Part shown: positions 24,564 to 32,936 of the stretch, in pieces
Layout of the letters: each line of letters begins with the position of its first letter
Position numbering within the stretch: position 1 is the stretch's first letter
Assembly (NCBI GenBank): GCA_022767345.1
Contig: JALEOD010000045.1
Location: forward strand, 1-64,000
Length of the DNA stretch: 64,000 nt
Origin: Emergencia sp.
Lineage (GTDB): Bacteria > Bacillota > Clostridia > Peptostreptococcales > Anaerovoracaceae
Direction of reading: 5' to 3'
The notes under the pieces: generated by a model
Told to the model about the DNA's origin: nothing
Database searches by the model: none
Seen by the model: only the letters and a program-made list of their open reading frames with translations
Position numbers and translations under genes: made by a program

Positions 24564-25133
24564 ATGATGAGAAAAAAACTGAATATAACCGAAGGTATTT
24601 TTCCAATGCCGGTTTTAATGGTAGCAGCTTACAACGAAGATGGCAGTGTCAATGTCATGAATGCTGCCTGGGGTACCATGCAGGAGCGCGGTAACGTCGC
24701 CCTTGTCCTGTCTGAGGGACATAAGACCGTAAAGGATATCAAAGCAAGAGGTGCTTTTACCGTCAGCATCGCTGATGCGGACCACGTTGTGGAAGCCGAC
24801 TATTTCGGCGTTGTATCCGGCAACGATACGCCGGACAAATTCAAGGCCAGCGGTCTTACGGCAAGCAAAGCTGAAGTCGTCGACGCGCCGGTTATCAATG
24901 AATTTCCAATCTGTCTGGAATGCGAATTCATCGAATATCAGAATAACGAATACGGCTGTGGTGTCATCGGCAAAGTCGTAAATGTAACTGCCGACGAGAA
25001 GGTCATTGTAGATGGTAAAATCGATATGGCTCTGGTAAACGCCATCGCCTTCGACCCTTATACCCACGGCTACTACAGAGTAGGCGAAAGAGTGGGCGAA
25101 GCCTTTAAAGACGGACTAAAACTCAAGAAATAA
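24564..25133 (+). CDS. Flavin reductase-like FMN-binding protein (flavoredoxin family)
   Basis: The product of 189 residues has the flavin reductase-like split barrel. KLNITEGIFPMPVLMVAAY is followed by the strand GSVNVMNAAWGTMQERGNVAL and the FMN-site segment GHKTVKDIKARGAFTVSIA. FPICLECEFIEYQNNEYGCGVIGKVV matches flavoredoxin-type proteins that move electrons from ferredoxin or NAD(P)H to FMN. Two adjacent ATGs (24564, 24567) both suit the GAGG ribosome site; the GTG at 24558 overlaps it. The divergent HxlR gene and the shared operator words suggest induction by an electrophile or redox signal. A terminator follows. Confidence 0.88.
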   Translation: MMRKKLNITEGIFPMPVLMVAAYNEDGSVNVMNAAWGTMQERGNVALVLSEGHKTVKDIKARGAFTVSIADADHVVEADYFGVVSGNDTPDKFKASGLTASKAEVVDAPVINEFPICLECEFIEYQNNEYGCGVIGKVVNVTADEKVIVDGKIDMALVNAIAFDPYTHGYYRVGERVGEAFKDGLKLKK

Positions 25134-25144
25134 TTTCAAAAAAA

Positions 25145-25183
25145 CTGGCAGCAGCAATCATCTTGCTAATGCCAGCTTTTTTA
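25145..25183 (+). terminator. Intrinsic terminator of the flavin reductase-like gene
   Basis: CTGGCAGCAGCAA pairs with TTGCTAATGCCAG around TCATC (two small bulges), followed by CTTTTTT. Confidence 0.88.
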
Positions 25184-25384
25184 TTGTTCTTGATACAAAC
25201 AATAGTCTTTATCCAAAACATTCAAATCGATATTTCGAAAGTTCCGCTAAACTGCGCTCCATATTTTACATTTTTATATAATGGGAGCACATCGCTCCAT
25301 TCATCAAAATGCGCAGAGTTAATTAGAAGCACCGAGAAAACCTTATCATACGCAAGCTCAAGGTCCACGGTAAAGGCATGGTTT

Positions 25385-25722
25385 TTTCTTCTATCAACGT
25401 TGACAAATTTCGTTAGCTTTCGTATTTTTGTCAACAAACAGTCTGAATGGCAGGGGTAATATGCTCTTAAACATTGCCAAAGTTGACAAAAAATCGAGAA
25501 TCCGTCAATTTTGTCAACGTTTTAATTCAGAAACGTTGACTGGATTGACACTTTTTTTGTTTTTTGGGCCGCAATTCGGTAGTAAATTCATTGTTTCGGA
25601 GAGCTATTCTTGCCAAAATTGACACTTTTCTTGGATTTTGTCAATTTTAGCAAAGAAAATAAACAAAAACATTGCTAAAATTGACAAACTCTTAGATTCT
25701 TGTCCAATTTAGCAATGTTTGA
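25385..25722 (-). repeat. TTGACA-box island, copy C (inverted relative to B) with an added hairpin
   Basis: 25385-25566 is the reverse complement of copy B with few changes by eye; its terminal hairpin is GTTGACAAA (25399-25407) with TTTGTCAAC (25427-25435). A second part (25611-25722) contains a 21-base inverted repeat (25668-25688 with 25700-25720, two mismatches) built on ATTGCTAAA and TTGACAA words. No coding frame is credible. Confidence 0.85.
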
Positions 25723-25802
25723 ACTGTGAAGCAGCATGTCATACATATTTTGAAACTTCCTCACAAACATAGAAGGTTCTCCCTCGCCGAAGCCTGTCTT
25801 TC

Positions 25803-26189
25803 TTAAGTCCAGTTTTCCATTTCTTTCTGCAAATCCAGAAACATTTTATAATACATAGATTTCGTTTTGCCGATAATATCCAGCGCTATGGCCTCGTTGT
25901 ACGCATGAGACACGTTGTTTCTTGACGACAGCGCGCTGAGCCAAACCTCTTCATCGTGAATCATGCCTGCTTTATAAGCAACTTTTATAATTTGCCTTGG
26001 TGAACCGCTTTGGCATTCTTCAAAGCCCTGATTCGTAAGAATCTCTTTTATTGCTTTCCATGCCTGTTCAAAAGCGATTTCATAAAGCCCCGTCAATCCC
26101 ACTATTACTACGTTATCATACGGCGGTTCATAGTTATAAATATCCTTTAGATTCTGCAATGCTTTACAGAAATTCTCATACTTTTTCAT
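25803..26189 (-). CDS. HepT-like toxin (HI0074 family)
   Basis: The 128-residue all-helical protein belongs to the group first annotated as nucleotidyltransferase substrate-binding proteins (HI0074) and now known as HepT HEPN-domain ribonucleases. The RX4HXY active-site motif is present as RNNVSHAY (R90, H95, Y97). The N-terminal helices (KYENFCKALQNLKDIYNY and LTGLYEIAFEQAWKAIKEIL) are typical. In characterised pairs the MntA partner AMPylates the motif Tyr and silences the toxin. Its start overlaps the upstream MNT gene by 14 bases, so both are read from one mRNA. All catalytic residues are intact, so the toxin should be active unless neutralised. Confidence 0.9.
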   Translation of the reverse strand: MKKYENFCKALQNLKDIYNYEPPYDNVVIVGLTGLYEIAFEQAWKAIKEILTNQGFEECQSGSPRQIIKVAYKAGMIHDEEVWLSALSSRNNVSHAYNEAIALDIIGKTKSMYYKMFLDLQKEMENWT

Positions 26190-26478
26190 ATAGGATTCTG
26201 CCCTCCTTCAAAATTGACTCCCGCAATTCTTCAGATACTGCACCATCTAAATTCACAATATCATACTGCAGCAATGTAGATGTCTCTTCTTCTACATCCA
26301 ATGAAAATCTAACAAAATCTCCTCCACAGGCAGCGATATCAATATCGCTGGTTTTATAAAAATCGCCTCTGGCTCTTGAGCCAAATAGAATCACTTTCTC
26401 AATCCCGTACCGCTGTGCAAGACTCCGAATCTCTTCCAATACACATTCCCTGATTCCGGTGTTTTCCAAAAGTTTCAT
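26176..26478 (-). CDS. MntA-like minimal nucleotidyltransferase antitoxin
   Basis: The 100-residue protein has the GSX10DXD motif of minimal nucleotidyltransferases exactly: GSRARGDF, then D45 and D47 in SDIDIA. A third acidic position further on (NLDGAVSEE region) could complete the metal site. In MntA-HepT type VII systems this enzyme transfers AMP from ATP to the toxin's tyrosine. The ATG at 26478 is chosen because GAGG lies 6 bases before it; the longer ORF adds 18 residues without family match. It comes first in the two-gene operon, as in known systems. Confidence 0.9.
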   Translation of the reverse strand: MKLLENTGIRECVLEEIRSLAQRYGIEKVILFGSRARGDFYKTSDIDIAACGGDFVRFSLDVEEETSTLLQYDIVNLDGAVSEELRESILKEGRILYEKV

Positions 26479-26619
26479 GTTCCACCTCAAATGTCTTTTC
26501 TTTATTTTATACTGATTCTTACTGAAACACAACCTATTTCACACCTTTTTCTCCTTGCGCCGCCTCTCAAAATATGATAAAACAAAAACATGAAACATCA
26601 CGAAATGAAGGAGTTCACC

Positions 26620-27231
26620 ATGCCAAAGAAACTTTTTTTCAAACTGCCGCCTGAAAAACAGCAGAAAATTTTAGACGCTGCAGCTGAAGAATTCATCGAA
26701 TATAAGGACAACTACAAGAAAAGCAGTGTCAACCGCATTGCCGAAAAAGCAGACATTGCCATCGGCAGCATTTACAAATATTTTTACGACAAAAACGATT
26801 TGTTTATGTATCTGTTCAATCAGCACAAGATTAGGCCTGATTCCCGCCCTGATTCAGATACTTTTTATGCCTATTCTGCCAAGGAAATCACCTCAGAGGA
26901 TCAGTTTACCCCTACAGGAAATCTGCTTCTTGATATTATCAGCGATACACCTGCCCTCTTCCAGGACCTGGTGTTTAAAAGCAAAGAAAATGACGACTAT
27001 CTAAATCTGCTGCTCTCCTATATGCAAAACGATAAATCCCGAGGCTATCTGCGTGAAAACCTTGACGATGAACTTTCCGCCTACATGTACTCATCTTTGG
27101 AATTCATCGCATATCAATACCGTCTGAGCAAAAATTTAAGCCCCGCTGAAGAAAGGGAAATTTTCCGCAAAATGACTGAACTGTTTTTCTTTGGATTATA
27201 TAGAGACGGCATCGAGGACGAGATTCGCTAA
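26620..27231 (+). CDS. TetR/AcrR-family regulator (first)
   Basis: The 203-residue protein has the TetR DNA-binding head (residues 1-60: FFKLPPEKQQKILDAAAEEFI, YKKSSVNRIAEKADIAIGSIYKYFYDKNDLF) and a helical ligand domain that I cannot assign. The ATG at 26620 has AAGGAG 6 bases upstream; the longer start at 26590 has none. The stop overlaps the 3' end of the convergent MATE gene by 4 bases. Control of MATE is possible, but a second TetR gene is divergent from MATE and is the better candidate. Confidence 0.9.
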   Translation: MPKKLFFKLPPEKQQKILDAAAEEFIEYKDNYKKSSVNRIAEKADIAIGSIYKYFYDKNDLFMYLFNQHKIRPDSRPDSDTFYAYSAKEITSEDQFTPTGNLLLDIISDTPALFQDLVFKSKENDDYLNLLLSYMQNDKSRGYLRENLDDELSAYMYSSLEFIAYQYRLSKNLSPAEEREIFRKMTELFFFGLYRDGIEDEIR

Positions 27232-28526
27232 CAAATCTCAATCTCCTGCCACTTCCCTCCGCGAAACCGTTCAAGGAGCAGCAGTCCTCTTACCACCAGA
27301 TCCGCAGCATAGGCAATCCAGACGCCGGAAAGTCCCATGCCAAAGGACACTGCCAGAAAATAGCCAAGGCCAATGCGCAGTCCCCAGATCCCTATAAAGG
27401 TCGCATACATGGGAAAGCGGGTATCCCCCGCACCCTGCAGCGCGCCGGTCATAATCTGCACCAGCGCCGCAAAAGGCTGAAACCATGCGATAATCCTAAG
27501 GACCCGAACCACCTGTTCCTGCACCGCCGCTGTCTCCGAAAACAGGGCCGCAAACTGCGGCGCGAACAGATAGAAAACAGCGCCGATTCCAATCATAACA
27601 CCTGCGGACAGCAGGTACGTCTCTTTCACCGCTGTCCTGGCACCGTCAATATTTTTCTCTCCCAGAAAAACCCCTGTCATCGTGCTGACTGCAAGGCCAA
27701 AGCCCATGGCAGGAATATACGAATAGCTTTCAATGGTTCCCGCCACATTATGAGCCACATAAGCGTAAGTCCCGATGGAAAGAATCATCCCGTTGTAGAC
27801 CAGCTGCCCGACGCGCATGATGAGCTTTTCCATGCCCGCCGGAACACCGATTTTCAGCAGCGTATAGAATTCCTCCCGCCGCAGCCCTTTGCAGGGAAAT
27901 AAATGAATATCTCTTCCCCCAAGCAGTACCTTACCCATCACGACCATAGCGATTCCCCTCGATACGGTAGTCGCAAGTCCCAGTCCAAAAATTCCCATGC
28001 CCAGTTTCATAAACACAAAGTTCAGCGCCAAATTCAGTATATTGGCAGCGCCGGTCACATACATAGGCGTTTTCGTATCTTTCATGGCGCGCAGGCAGGC
28101 GGACAAAATCAGCTGCAGGCAAAGAAACACGCAGGGCGCCGTCACGGTGAGAAAGTACGGCATCGCCGCCTCTATTACCGCTGCGTCCGCGCCGGTTACA
28201 TGCAGCAGTTCTCTGCGAAATACCGCGCAGAAAAGCCCCGACAGGATTCCCAGTCCAAGGCCTGCATACAAAGAATGGATAACAGAAGAATTGACTTTGT
28301 TCTCTGCGCCCTCCCCGTAATACCTTGCAGTCACAGCAGTGCTTCCTACACTGACCGCAGTAAAAACCGAAATAAACATATTCATAATCAGGCTGGTTAC
28401 GCCAATGCCCGCAATGGCATTGTCCGACAGCTGACCGGCAAAATACATATCCGCCGTGCCAAGAAGGGTCTGCAGCAGATTTTCTGCGATAACAGGCACC
28501 GCCAGATAGAGACTCTCTCGTTTCAT
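27228..28526 (-). CDS. MATE-family efflux transporter
   Basis: The 432-residue protein has twelve hydrophobic spans in two six-helix bundles, as in the MATE superfamily of Na+ or H+ coupled drug exporters. Markers are the start MKRESLYLAVPVIAENLLQTL, the GTADMYFAGQLSDNAIAGIG region, and the second-half GALQGAGDTRFPMYATFIG signature. It resembles NorM/DinF-like clostridial members. The longer frame to 28715 is unlikely because it crosses the promoter; ATG 28526 or TTG 28532 are the choices, the TTG having better spacing from GGGAG. A TetR gene is divergent, with a palindrome between, so the pump is probably induced by its substrate. Confidence 0.93.
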   Translation of the reverse strand: MKRESLYLAVPVIAENLLQTLLGTADMYFAGQLSDNAIAGIGVTSLIMNMFISVFTAVSVGSTAVTARYYGEGAENKVNSSVIHSLYAGLGLGILSGLFCAVFRRELLHVTGADAAVIEAAMPYFLTVTAPCVFLCLQLILSACLRAMKDTKTPMYVTGAANILNLALNFVFMKLGMGIFGLGLATTVSRGIAMVVMGKVLLGGRDIHLFPCKGLRREEFYTLLKIGVPAGMEKLIMRVGQLVYNGMILSIGTYAYVAHNVAGTIESYSYIPAMGFGLAVSTMTGVFLGEKNIDGARTAVKETYLLSAGVMIGIGAVFYLFAPQFAALFSETAAVQEQVVRVLRIIAWFQPFAALVQIMTGALQGAGDTRFPMYATFIGIWGLRIGLGYFLAVSFGMGLSGVWIAYAADLVVRGLLLLERFRGGKWQEIEIC

Positions 28527-28571
28527 TGACAAAATAAGCTCCCTTTGATAACATATTAGTTGTACTTTACA

Positions 28572-28584
28572 GAACAAATTGTTC
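28572..28584. promoter_or_regulatory. Palindromic operator candidate between MATE and TetR
   Basis: GAACAAATTGTTC is a perfect 13-base palindrome about 45 bases upstream of the MATE start. A matching half-word CTGTTCCGC lies near the TetR start (about 28667). This is a typical TetR control region. Confidence 0.55.
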
Positions 28585-28697
28585 CATAAAATATTATATC
28601 TCTGCGGCACAGCCATACAAGAAGCAAACCCTATCATTTGTCCGATACGAGACATTTTCGCAAAACTGTTCCGCAAACAATCCATCCGGGAGGTCTT

Positions 28698-29342
28698 ATG
28701 GACAGACGACAGCAAAAAACCAGAGCCGCTATATTCGATGCTCTGGCGCAGCTATTAACAGAAAAACAATTTCATCAAATTACAGTACAGGAAATCATCG
28801 ACAAAGCCAACGTAGGGCGCAGTACCTTTTACGCTCACTTTGAAACCAAGGATCACCTTCTGAAGGAACTGTGTACGGATTTATTCTCCCACGTGTTCTC
28901 AGACAGCCTGACCACCGAAAATACCCACGATTTTTCCGGTTCTAAAGGCAGCGTGCGGGAACTTGTCACCCATCTTCTGTACCATCTGCGTGACGATAAG
29001 CGCAATATTATGGGCATCCTTTCCTGCGAAAGCGGCGAGCTGTTTCTCCGCTATTTCAGGGAATACCTGTACGGCTTTTTTGAGAAGACTCTGCTGCCGG
29101 AGCTTTCTGCAAAGCAGCGAGAATCCATACAGAAAGAATCCACGCGGCACTCAGGCGAAGGCTGCAGCGTCAAAACGCAGCAAAAAGCCCTGCAGCAAAT
29201 GCCGCAGGACTTCCTGATTCATCATCTCTCATGCAGTTTTATCGGCACAGTACAGTGGTGGCTTTCCCAAAACCTTACACAGACACCGGAGCAAATGGCC
29301 GATTGGTTTCTAACCGCGGCTTCATTCTCTGCTGTCCTTTAA
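28698..29342 (+). CDS. TetR/AcrR-family regulator (second), divergent from MATE
   Basis: The 214-residue protein starts MDRRQQKTRAAIFDALAQLL and has the full TetR helix-turn-helix (ITVQEIIDKANVGRSTFYAHFETKDHLL, about residues 28-55). The C-terminal part contains an insert rich in Ser, Gln and Lys (about residues 145-175) followed by a helix pair with a Trp-Trp. The ATG at 28698 has GGGAGG 4 bases before it; the longer frame lacks a ribosome site. The divergent MATE gene and the palindrome between them make it the probable repressor of the pump. Confidence 0.9.
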   Translation: MDRRQQKTRAAIFDALAQLLTEKQFHQITVQEIIDKANVGRSTFYAHFETKDHLLKELCTDLFSHVFSDSLTTENTHDFSGSKGSVRELVTHLLYHLRDDKRNIMGILSCESGELFLRYFREYLYGFFEKTLLPELSAKQRESIQKESTRHSGEGCSVKTQQKALQQMPQDFLIHHLSCSFIGTVQWWLSQNLTQTPEQMADWFLTAASFSAVL

Positions 29343-29445
29343 CCCAAATCATGGTTTTCCACTTACAGCTCTCTTTCGCTGAACGGCCGATAATCTGCGT
29401 CAATGGCGAAGTGCCTTGGACCGTTTCGATTTACCGGCTGGAATT

Positions 29446-29480
29446 ACAAGAACCCTGCGCTTAACGGTCAGGGTTCTTTT
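29446..29480. terminator. Bidirectional terminator
   Basis: AAGAACCCTG (29448-29457) pairs with CAGGGTTCTT (29469-29478). It lies between the TetR gene and the convergent MarR gene. Confidence 0.88.
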
Positions 29481-29507
29481 CATTTCGTATTTAATTGTCG
29501 TCTGTGC

Positions 29508-29951
29508 TTACTCTGTAATCTTCACTTCCGGCATCAGTTCATCATCGATGACACTCAGAATTTCCTCAAGTTCCGCAACCTGCTCCGGAGAAAATCGCTC
29601 CCGAATTCGCTTCATCACTGTTCCGATATAGTCGTAGGTCACGCCGTAGGTCTGCATATATTTGTCGGTTACTTCCAGATAGTATTCCCGCTTATCCTCT
29701 TCACTGCGCACCTTATTTACATAGCCTTTTTTCACGAGACTGCCAACTTTGTAGGCGGCGTTGGGCGGTGAAAGTCTGGCAAAGGACGCGAACTCGTTGA
29801 TTGTAGGTCTTCCCAGCGCATAAATCAACTCTACGCAAAGCACCTCCATAGCGGAAAGGGCATCCTCCACCTTGATGTCCTGATTGAACACCTTGGAATA
29901 GAGGCTCATCTTAAATTTTGTATAGATATCAGAAAAATTCTTTTCCAGCAT
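29508..29951 (-). CDS. MarR-family regulator, candidate controller of the fatty acid operon
   Basis: The 147-residue protein has a winged helix of the MarR family (about residues 35-105: LCVELIYALGRPTINEFASFA, RLSPPNAAYKVGSLVKKGYVNKVRSEEDKRE). MarR proteins called FabT repress fab genes in streptococci and lie next to fabH there. This gene lies just downstream of the whole fab operon in the same orientation, separated by a 470-base repeat island. An AT-rich palindromic tract sits at the operon promoter. A FabT-like role is a reasonable inference from position, but the sequence alone does not prove it. Confidence 0.85.
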   Translation of the reverse strand: MLEKNFSDIYTKFKMSLYSKVFNQDIKVEDALSAMEVLCVELIYALGRPTINEFASFARLSPPNAAYKVGSLVKKGYVNKVRSEEDKREYYLEVTDKYMQTYGVTYDYIGTVMKRIRERFSPEQVAELEEILSVIDDELMPEVKITE

Positions 29952-30014
29952 GATCCCGCTGCTTCCTTCCTACAATATTGTTTCTATTTTACCAAACATA
30001 TCAGTTTTTTTCAA

Positions 30015-30415
30015 GGGACAAGATTTGAGCCGTTGGTCATGTGTCGTCAGTCATACGCTATGTGTCGTCAAGCGCGCGCCAACTTTACCGCTTTTTTTCG
30101 ATATTCTTGCGTTACCCTCATCAAATCCGCCAACACCATCTATTTATTTTACGATTACTGCGCGAAACCACGCCAAACCCCATAAAACAAGCAAATATCG
30201 CGCCATAGTTTTCTAAAAATCACGCCATATTGGCGTATGCCGCCATTTTAACAAAAAATCTTTCTCAAGTTGGCATTTTCAGCAAGGCGAACGCAAGAAA
30301 TTGTAAAAAAATCCTCCATGTTGGCGTTTTACACCCGCAAGCGCAAACATGTAAACACGCACATACTCACTCCCATAAGCATAACCGCACCCGCAAGCGC
30401 AAACATGTACGCCCG
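30015..30415. repeat. Island of TTGGC/GCCAA words with a 21-bp direct repeat
   Basis: At least eight TTGGC or GCCAA words occur in both orientations (including GCCATATTGGC near 30224). A 21-base direct repeat starting ACCCGCAAGCGC lies at 30333-30353 and 30389-30409. Open frames across it are low in complexity (His/Lys/Arg runs) and are not coding. It occupies the gap between the fab operon and the MarR gene. Confidence 0.65.
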
Positions 30416-30420
30416 CAGCC

Positions 30421-30954
30421 CTACTCCGTTATCACAAAGGACAGTTCTCCCTGGGCCGCGATTTCGCCGTCCACCTTGGCAACAGCTTTTCCGTAGCCGA
30501 TAGGCCCGCGGCGGTCGGTCAGCTCACAGAAGAGTTCCAGCACATCTCCCGGTACTACCTGCCGTTTAAATCTGCAATTTTTAATGCCGCCAAAGACTGC
30601 CAGCTTACCTCTGTTTTCTTCCTCTGCCAGAATTGCCGCAGCGCCGGTCTGTGCCAGCGCTTCCATGATCAGAACTCCCGGCATAATGGGTCTTCCAGGA
30701 AAATGTCCCTGAAAGAACGGCTCATTTGCTGTCACACATTTGACGGCGTGAGCCCTCTTCCCCGCCTCCAGGTCAGTTACTTTATCAACGAGAAGAAAGG
30801 GATAGCGATGAGGCAGAATTTCCTGAATCTGCTGGATATCCAGCGCCCGTGCTTCTGCCGTATTTCCCTCAGCCATTTTTCCCTCAGCTATTTTCTCATC
30901 TGCCGCTTTTTTCTCTGGCGTTTCTCGCTCCAGCGTTTTTATCTCGCCCATCAT
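30421..30954 (-). CDS. fabZ: 3-hydroxyacyl-ACP dehydratase with N-terminal extension
   Basis: FabZ removes water from 3-hydroxyacyl-ACP in each elongation round. The hot-dog core begins at [20 protein letters not shown] (residue 38) and has the catalytic His in [15 protein letters not shown] (H84) and Glu in [10 protein letters not shown] (E98). FabZ is usually about 140-150 residues; here 177, because of an extra 37-residue Lys/Glu/Ala-rich head with a repeated AEG motif. The first ATG overlaps the fabF stop (ATGA) with GGAGGG before it. A second ATG (30876) with its own GAGG would give a 151-residue protein of normal size. It is the last gene of the operon. Confidence 0.93.
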   Translation of the reverse strand: MMGEIKTLERETPEKKAADEKIAEGKMAEGNTAEARALDIQQIQEILPHRYPFLLVDKVTDLEAGKRAHAVKCVTANEPFFQGHFPGRPIMPGVLIMEALAQTGAAAILAEEENRGKLAVFGGIKNCRFKRQVVPGDVLELFCELTDRRGPIGYGKAVAKVDGEIAAQGELSFVITE

Positions 30955-32186
30955 TTTACCCTCCGAAACAAAATAGAGCCGTTATGTCCGCCAAATCCCA
31001 GAGAATTGGACATGGCATAATCACCCGTCATTGCTTTTCCAACGTTTGCCACCACATCCAGATCACATTCCGGATCCGGCACCTGATAGCCGACAGTCGG
31101 CGGCGCAAATTGCTCCTTCAGTGCATATACGGTTAAAATCGCCTCCACTGCACCGGAAGCGCCCAGCAGATGTCCTGTCATGGATTTGGTAGAAGACATC
31201 AGAAGGCTGGATGCTGCATCACCAAATGCCGATTTTACGGCGCGGTTTTCACACTTGTCGTTCATCGGCGTGGATGTGCCGTGAGCATTGATATAGACCA
31301 CCTGCTCCGGTGTAATACCGGCATCTGCCAAGGCAGCTTTCATACATGCCGCGGCGCCGCTTCCGTCTTCCAGCGGCGCAGTCATATGGTTGGCGTCACA
31401 GCTTGCGCCGTAGCCTGCAATTTCACCGAAAATCTCCGCACCGCGGGATACGGCGTGTTCATGTTCCTCAAGAAGCAGAACCCCGGCGCCCTCGCCCATG
31501 ACGAAACCGTTTCTCTCTTTGTCAAAGGGAATGGACGCCCGTATCGGATCGCAGGATTCGGACAGAGCTTTCATCGATGTAAAACCGCCGATACCCAGCT
31601 CGCTGATACAGCTTTCACTGCCGCCTGTGAGAAAAACATCCGCATAACCGTCCCTGATCTGCCGGAAGGCTTCACCGATAGCGTTGGTCGCAGAAGCACA
31701 CGCCGTCACAACACAGGTGCAGCTTCCTTTAAAACCGAATTCAATGGCTGCCATACCCGCTGCCATATTGGTAATTGCCATGGGTACAAAAAGAGGCGAG
31801 ACCTTGTCAAATCCCCGTTTCATCCCCTTGTAATGTTCCTCTTCAATGGTAGGAAGACCGCCGATGCCGCTGGAAATATTGACACCGCACCGCTCCGCGT
31901 CTTCGCAGCTCATGTCAAGACCGCTCTGCGCCATGGCTGCTCTTGCTGCAACCAGCGCCAGCTGGGTAAACCTTGCGGTTCTTCTCGCCGCCATTTTATC
32001 CATATGGTCCGTAATGTCAAATCCTTTCAGCTCGCCGGCAACTTTTACTTTATGCTGCGCCGTATCAAAGCTTTTGATAAAATCAATGCCGCAGACACCT
32101 GCTCTGGCGCTTTGCCACATTTCGTCTGCTGTGCTTCCGATAGGAGACACAGCTCCCATACCGGTGATTACAACTCTTCTCTTCAT
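30951..32186 (-). CDS. fabF: Beta-ketoacyl-ACP synthase II
   Basis: FabF condenses malonyl-ACP with a growing acyl-ACP. The 411-residue thiolase-fold enzyme has the active-site Cys in [15 protein letters not shown] and the two catalytic His in [11 protein letters not shown] and [12 protein letters not shown], in the order C-H-H. It starts [16 protein letters not shown] and ends with the [11 protein letters not shown] segment typical of the family. Length is normal. It follows fabG by 14 bases and overlaps fabZ by 4. With no fabB or fabM in the window, the route to unsaturated chains is not visible here. Confidence 0.97.
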   Translation of the reverse strand: MKRRVVITGMGAVSPIGSTADEMWQSARAGVCGIDFIKSFDTAQHKVKVAGELKGFDITDHMDKMAARRTARFTQLALVAARAAMAQSGLDMSCEDAERCGVNISSGIGGLPTIEEEHYKGMKRGFDKVSPLFVPMAITNMAAGMAAIEFGFKGSCTCVVTACASATNAIGEAFRQIRDGYADVFLTGGSESCISELGIGGFTSMKALSESCDPIRASIPFDKERNGFVMGEGAGVLLLEEHEHAVSRGAEIFGEIAGYGASCDANHMTAPLEDGSGAAACMKAALADAGITPEQVVYINAHGTSTPMNDKCENRAVKSAFGDAASSLLMSSTKSMTGHLLGASGAVEAILTVYALKEQFAPPTVGYQVPDPECDLDVVANVGKAMTGDYAMSNSLGFGGHNGSILFRRVK

Positions 32187-32200
32187 GATTCGTCTCCTTT

Positions 32201-32935
32201 TTAATACATGCCGCCGTCAACAGACAGCACCTGACCGGTCACATAAGCCGCTTTTTCTGAAGCTAAAAATGCCGTTGCCGCCGCTACATCCTGCGGTGTT
32301 CCCATCCTGCCTGCCGGAATCGATGCGGATACTGCGCTGACAGCCGCCTCCGGCATCTTCGCAGTCATATCCGTTTCGATAAAACCCGGCGCCAGTGCAT
32401 TGACTGTAATGCCGCGGCTTGCTACTTCCTTCGCGAAGGATTTCGTCATGCCGATTACCCCCGCTTTGCTGGCTGCATAATTGACCTGTCCGGCGTTGCC
32501 CGAAAGTCCGACCACACTGGAAAGATTCACAATGCGCCCGTAGCGCTGTTTCATCATCTGCCGGCTGACCGCCTTCATCATCAGAAAACTGCCCCGCAGA
32601 TTGATTCTGATCACCGCTTCAAAGTCCTCCTCGCTCATGCGCATGAGCAGATTATCTCTGGTGATGCCGGCATTGTTGACCAGAATATCCACCCTGCCGA
32701 AAGACACAAGGGCGGTCTTTACAAGGGTTTCGCAGATTTCCATTTCTGCCACATCCCCCTGCACGGTAACCGCTGAGACACCCTGCGCTTTGCAAAGAGC
32801 CGCAGTTTCCTCCGCCGCCTGCTGATTTCCTGCAAAATTTATGACTAAATTGGCGCCTCCCTTTGCCAGTTCGACGCAAATAGCTCTGCCGATTCCCCGG
32901 CTGCCGCCGGTTACAATGGCTGTTTTTCCTTTCAT
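32201..32935 (-). CDS. fabG: 3-oxoacyl-ACP reductase
   Basis: FabG reduces 3-oxoacyl-ACP with NADPH. The 244-residue short-chain dehydrogenase has the cofactor loop VTGGSRGIGRAI (residues 8-19), the NNAGIT motif, the catalytic Ser in NLSSVVGLSGNAGQ and the YAASKAG Tyr/Lys pair. The C-terminal DVAAATAFLASEKAAYVTGQ segment is typical of FabG. It sits one base after fabD and before fabF, as expected in a type II fatty acid operon. Confidence 0.97.
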   Translation of the reverse strand: MKGKTAIVTGGSRGIGRAICVELAKGGANLVINFAGNQQAAEETAALCKAQGVSAVTVQGDVAEMEICETLVKTALVSFGRVDILVNNAGITRDNLLMRMSEEDFEAVIRINLRGSFLMMKAVSRQMMKQRYGRIVNLSSVVGLSGNAGQVNYAASKAGVIGMTKSFAKEVASRGITVNALAPGFIETDMTAKMPEAAVSAVSASIPAGRMGTPQDVAAATAFLASEKAAYVTGQVLSVDGGMY

Positions 32936-32936
32936 A

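Noticed and set aside
22194..25384. Composite transposon
   Set aside because: The flanking inverted copies carry no transposase and no target duplication was seen; a repeat-flanked segment is all that can be said.
26479..26532. Longer start for the MntA-like protein
   Set aside because: The extra 18 residues precede the ribosome site used by the ATG at 26478 and do not match the family.
30230..30503. Short His/Lys/Arg-rich frames in the TTGGC island
   Set aside because: Composition comes from the repeated DNA words; no ribosome site; the frames run into fabZ.
31170..32204. 344-codon plus-strand frame opposite fabF
   Set aside because: It is the antisense shadow of fabF, whose catalytic residues are all present.
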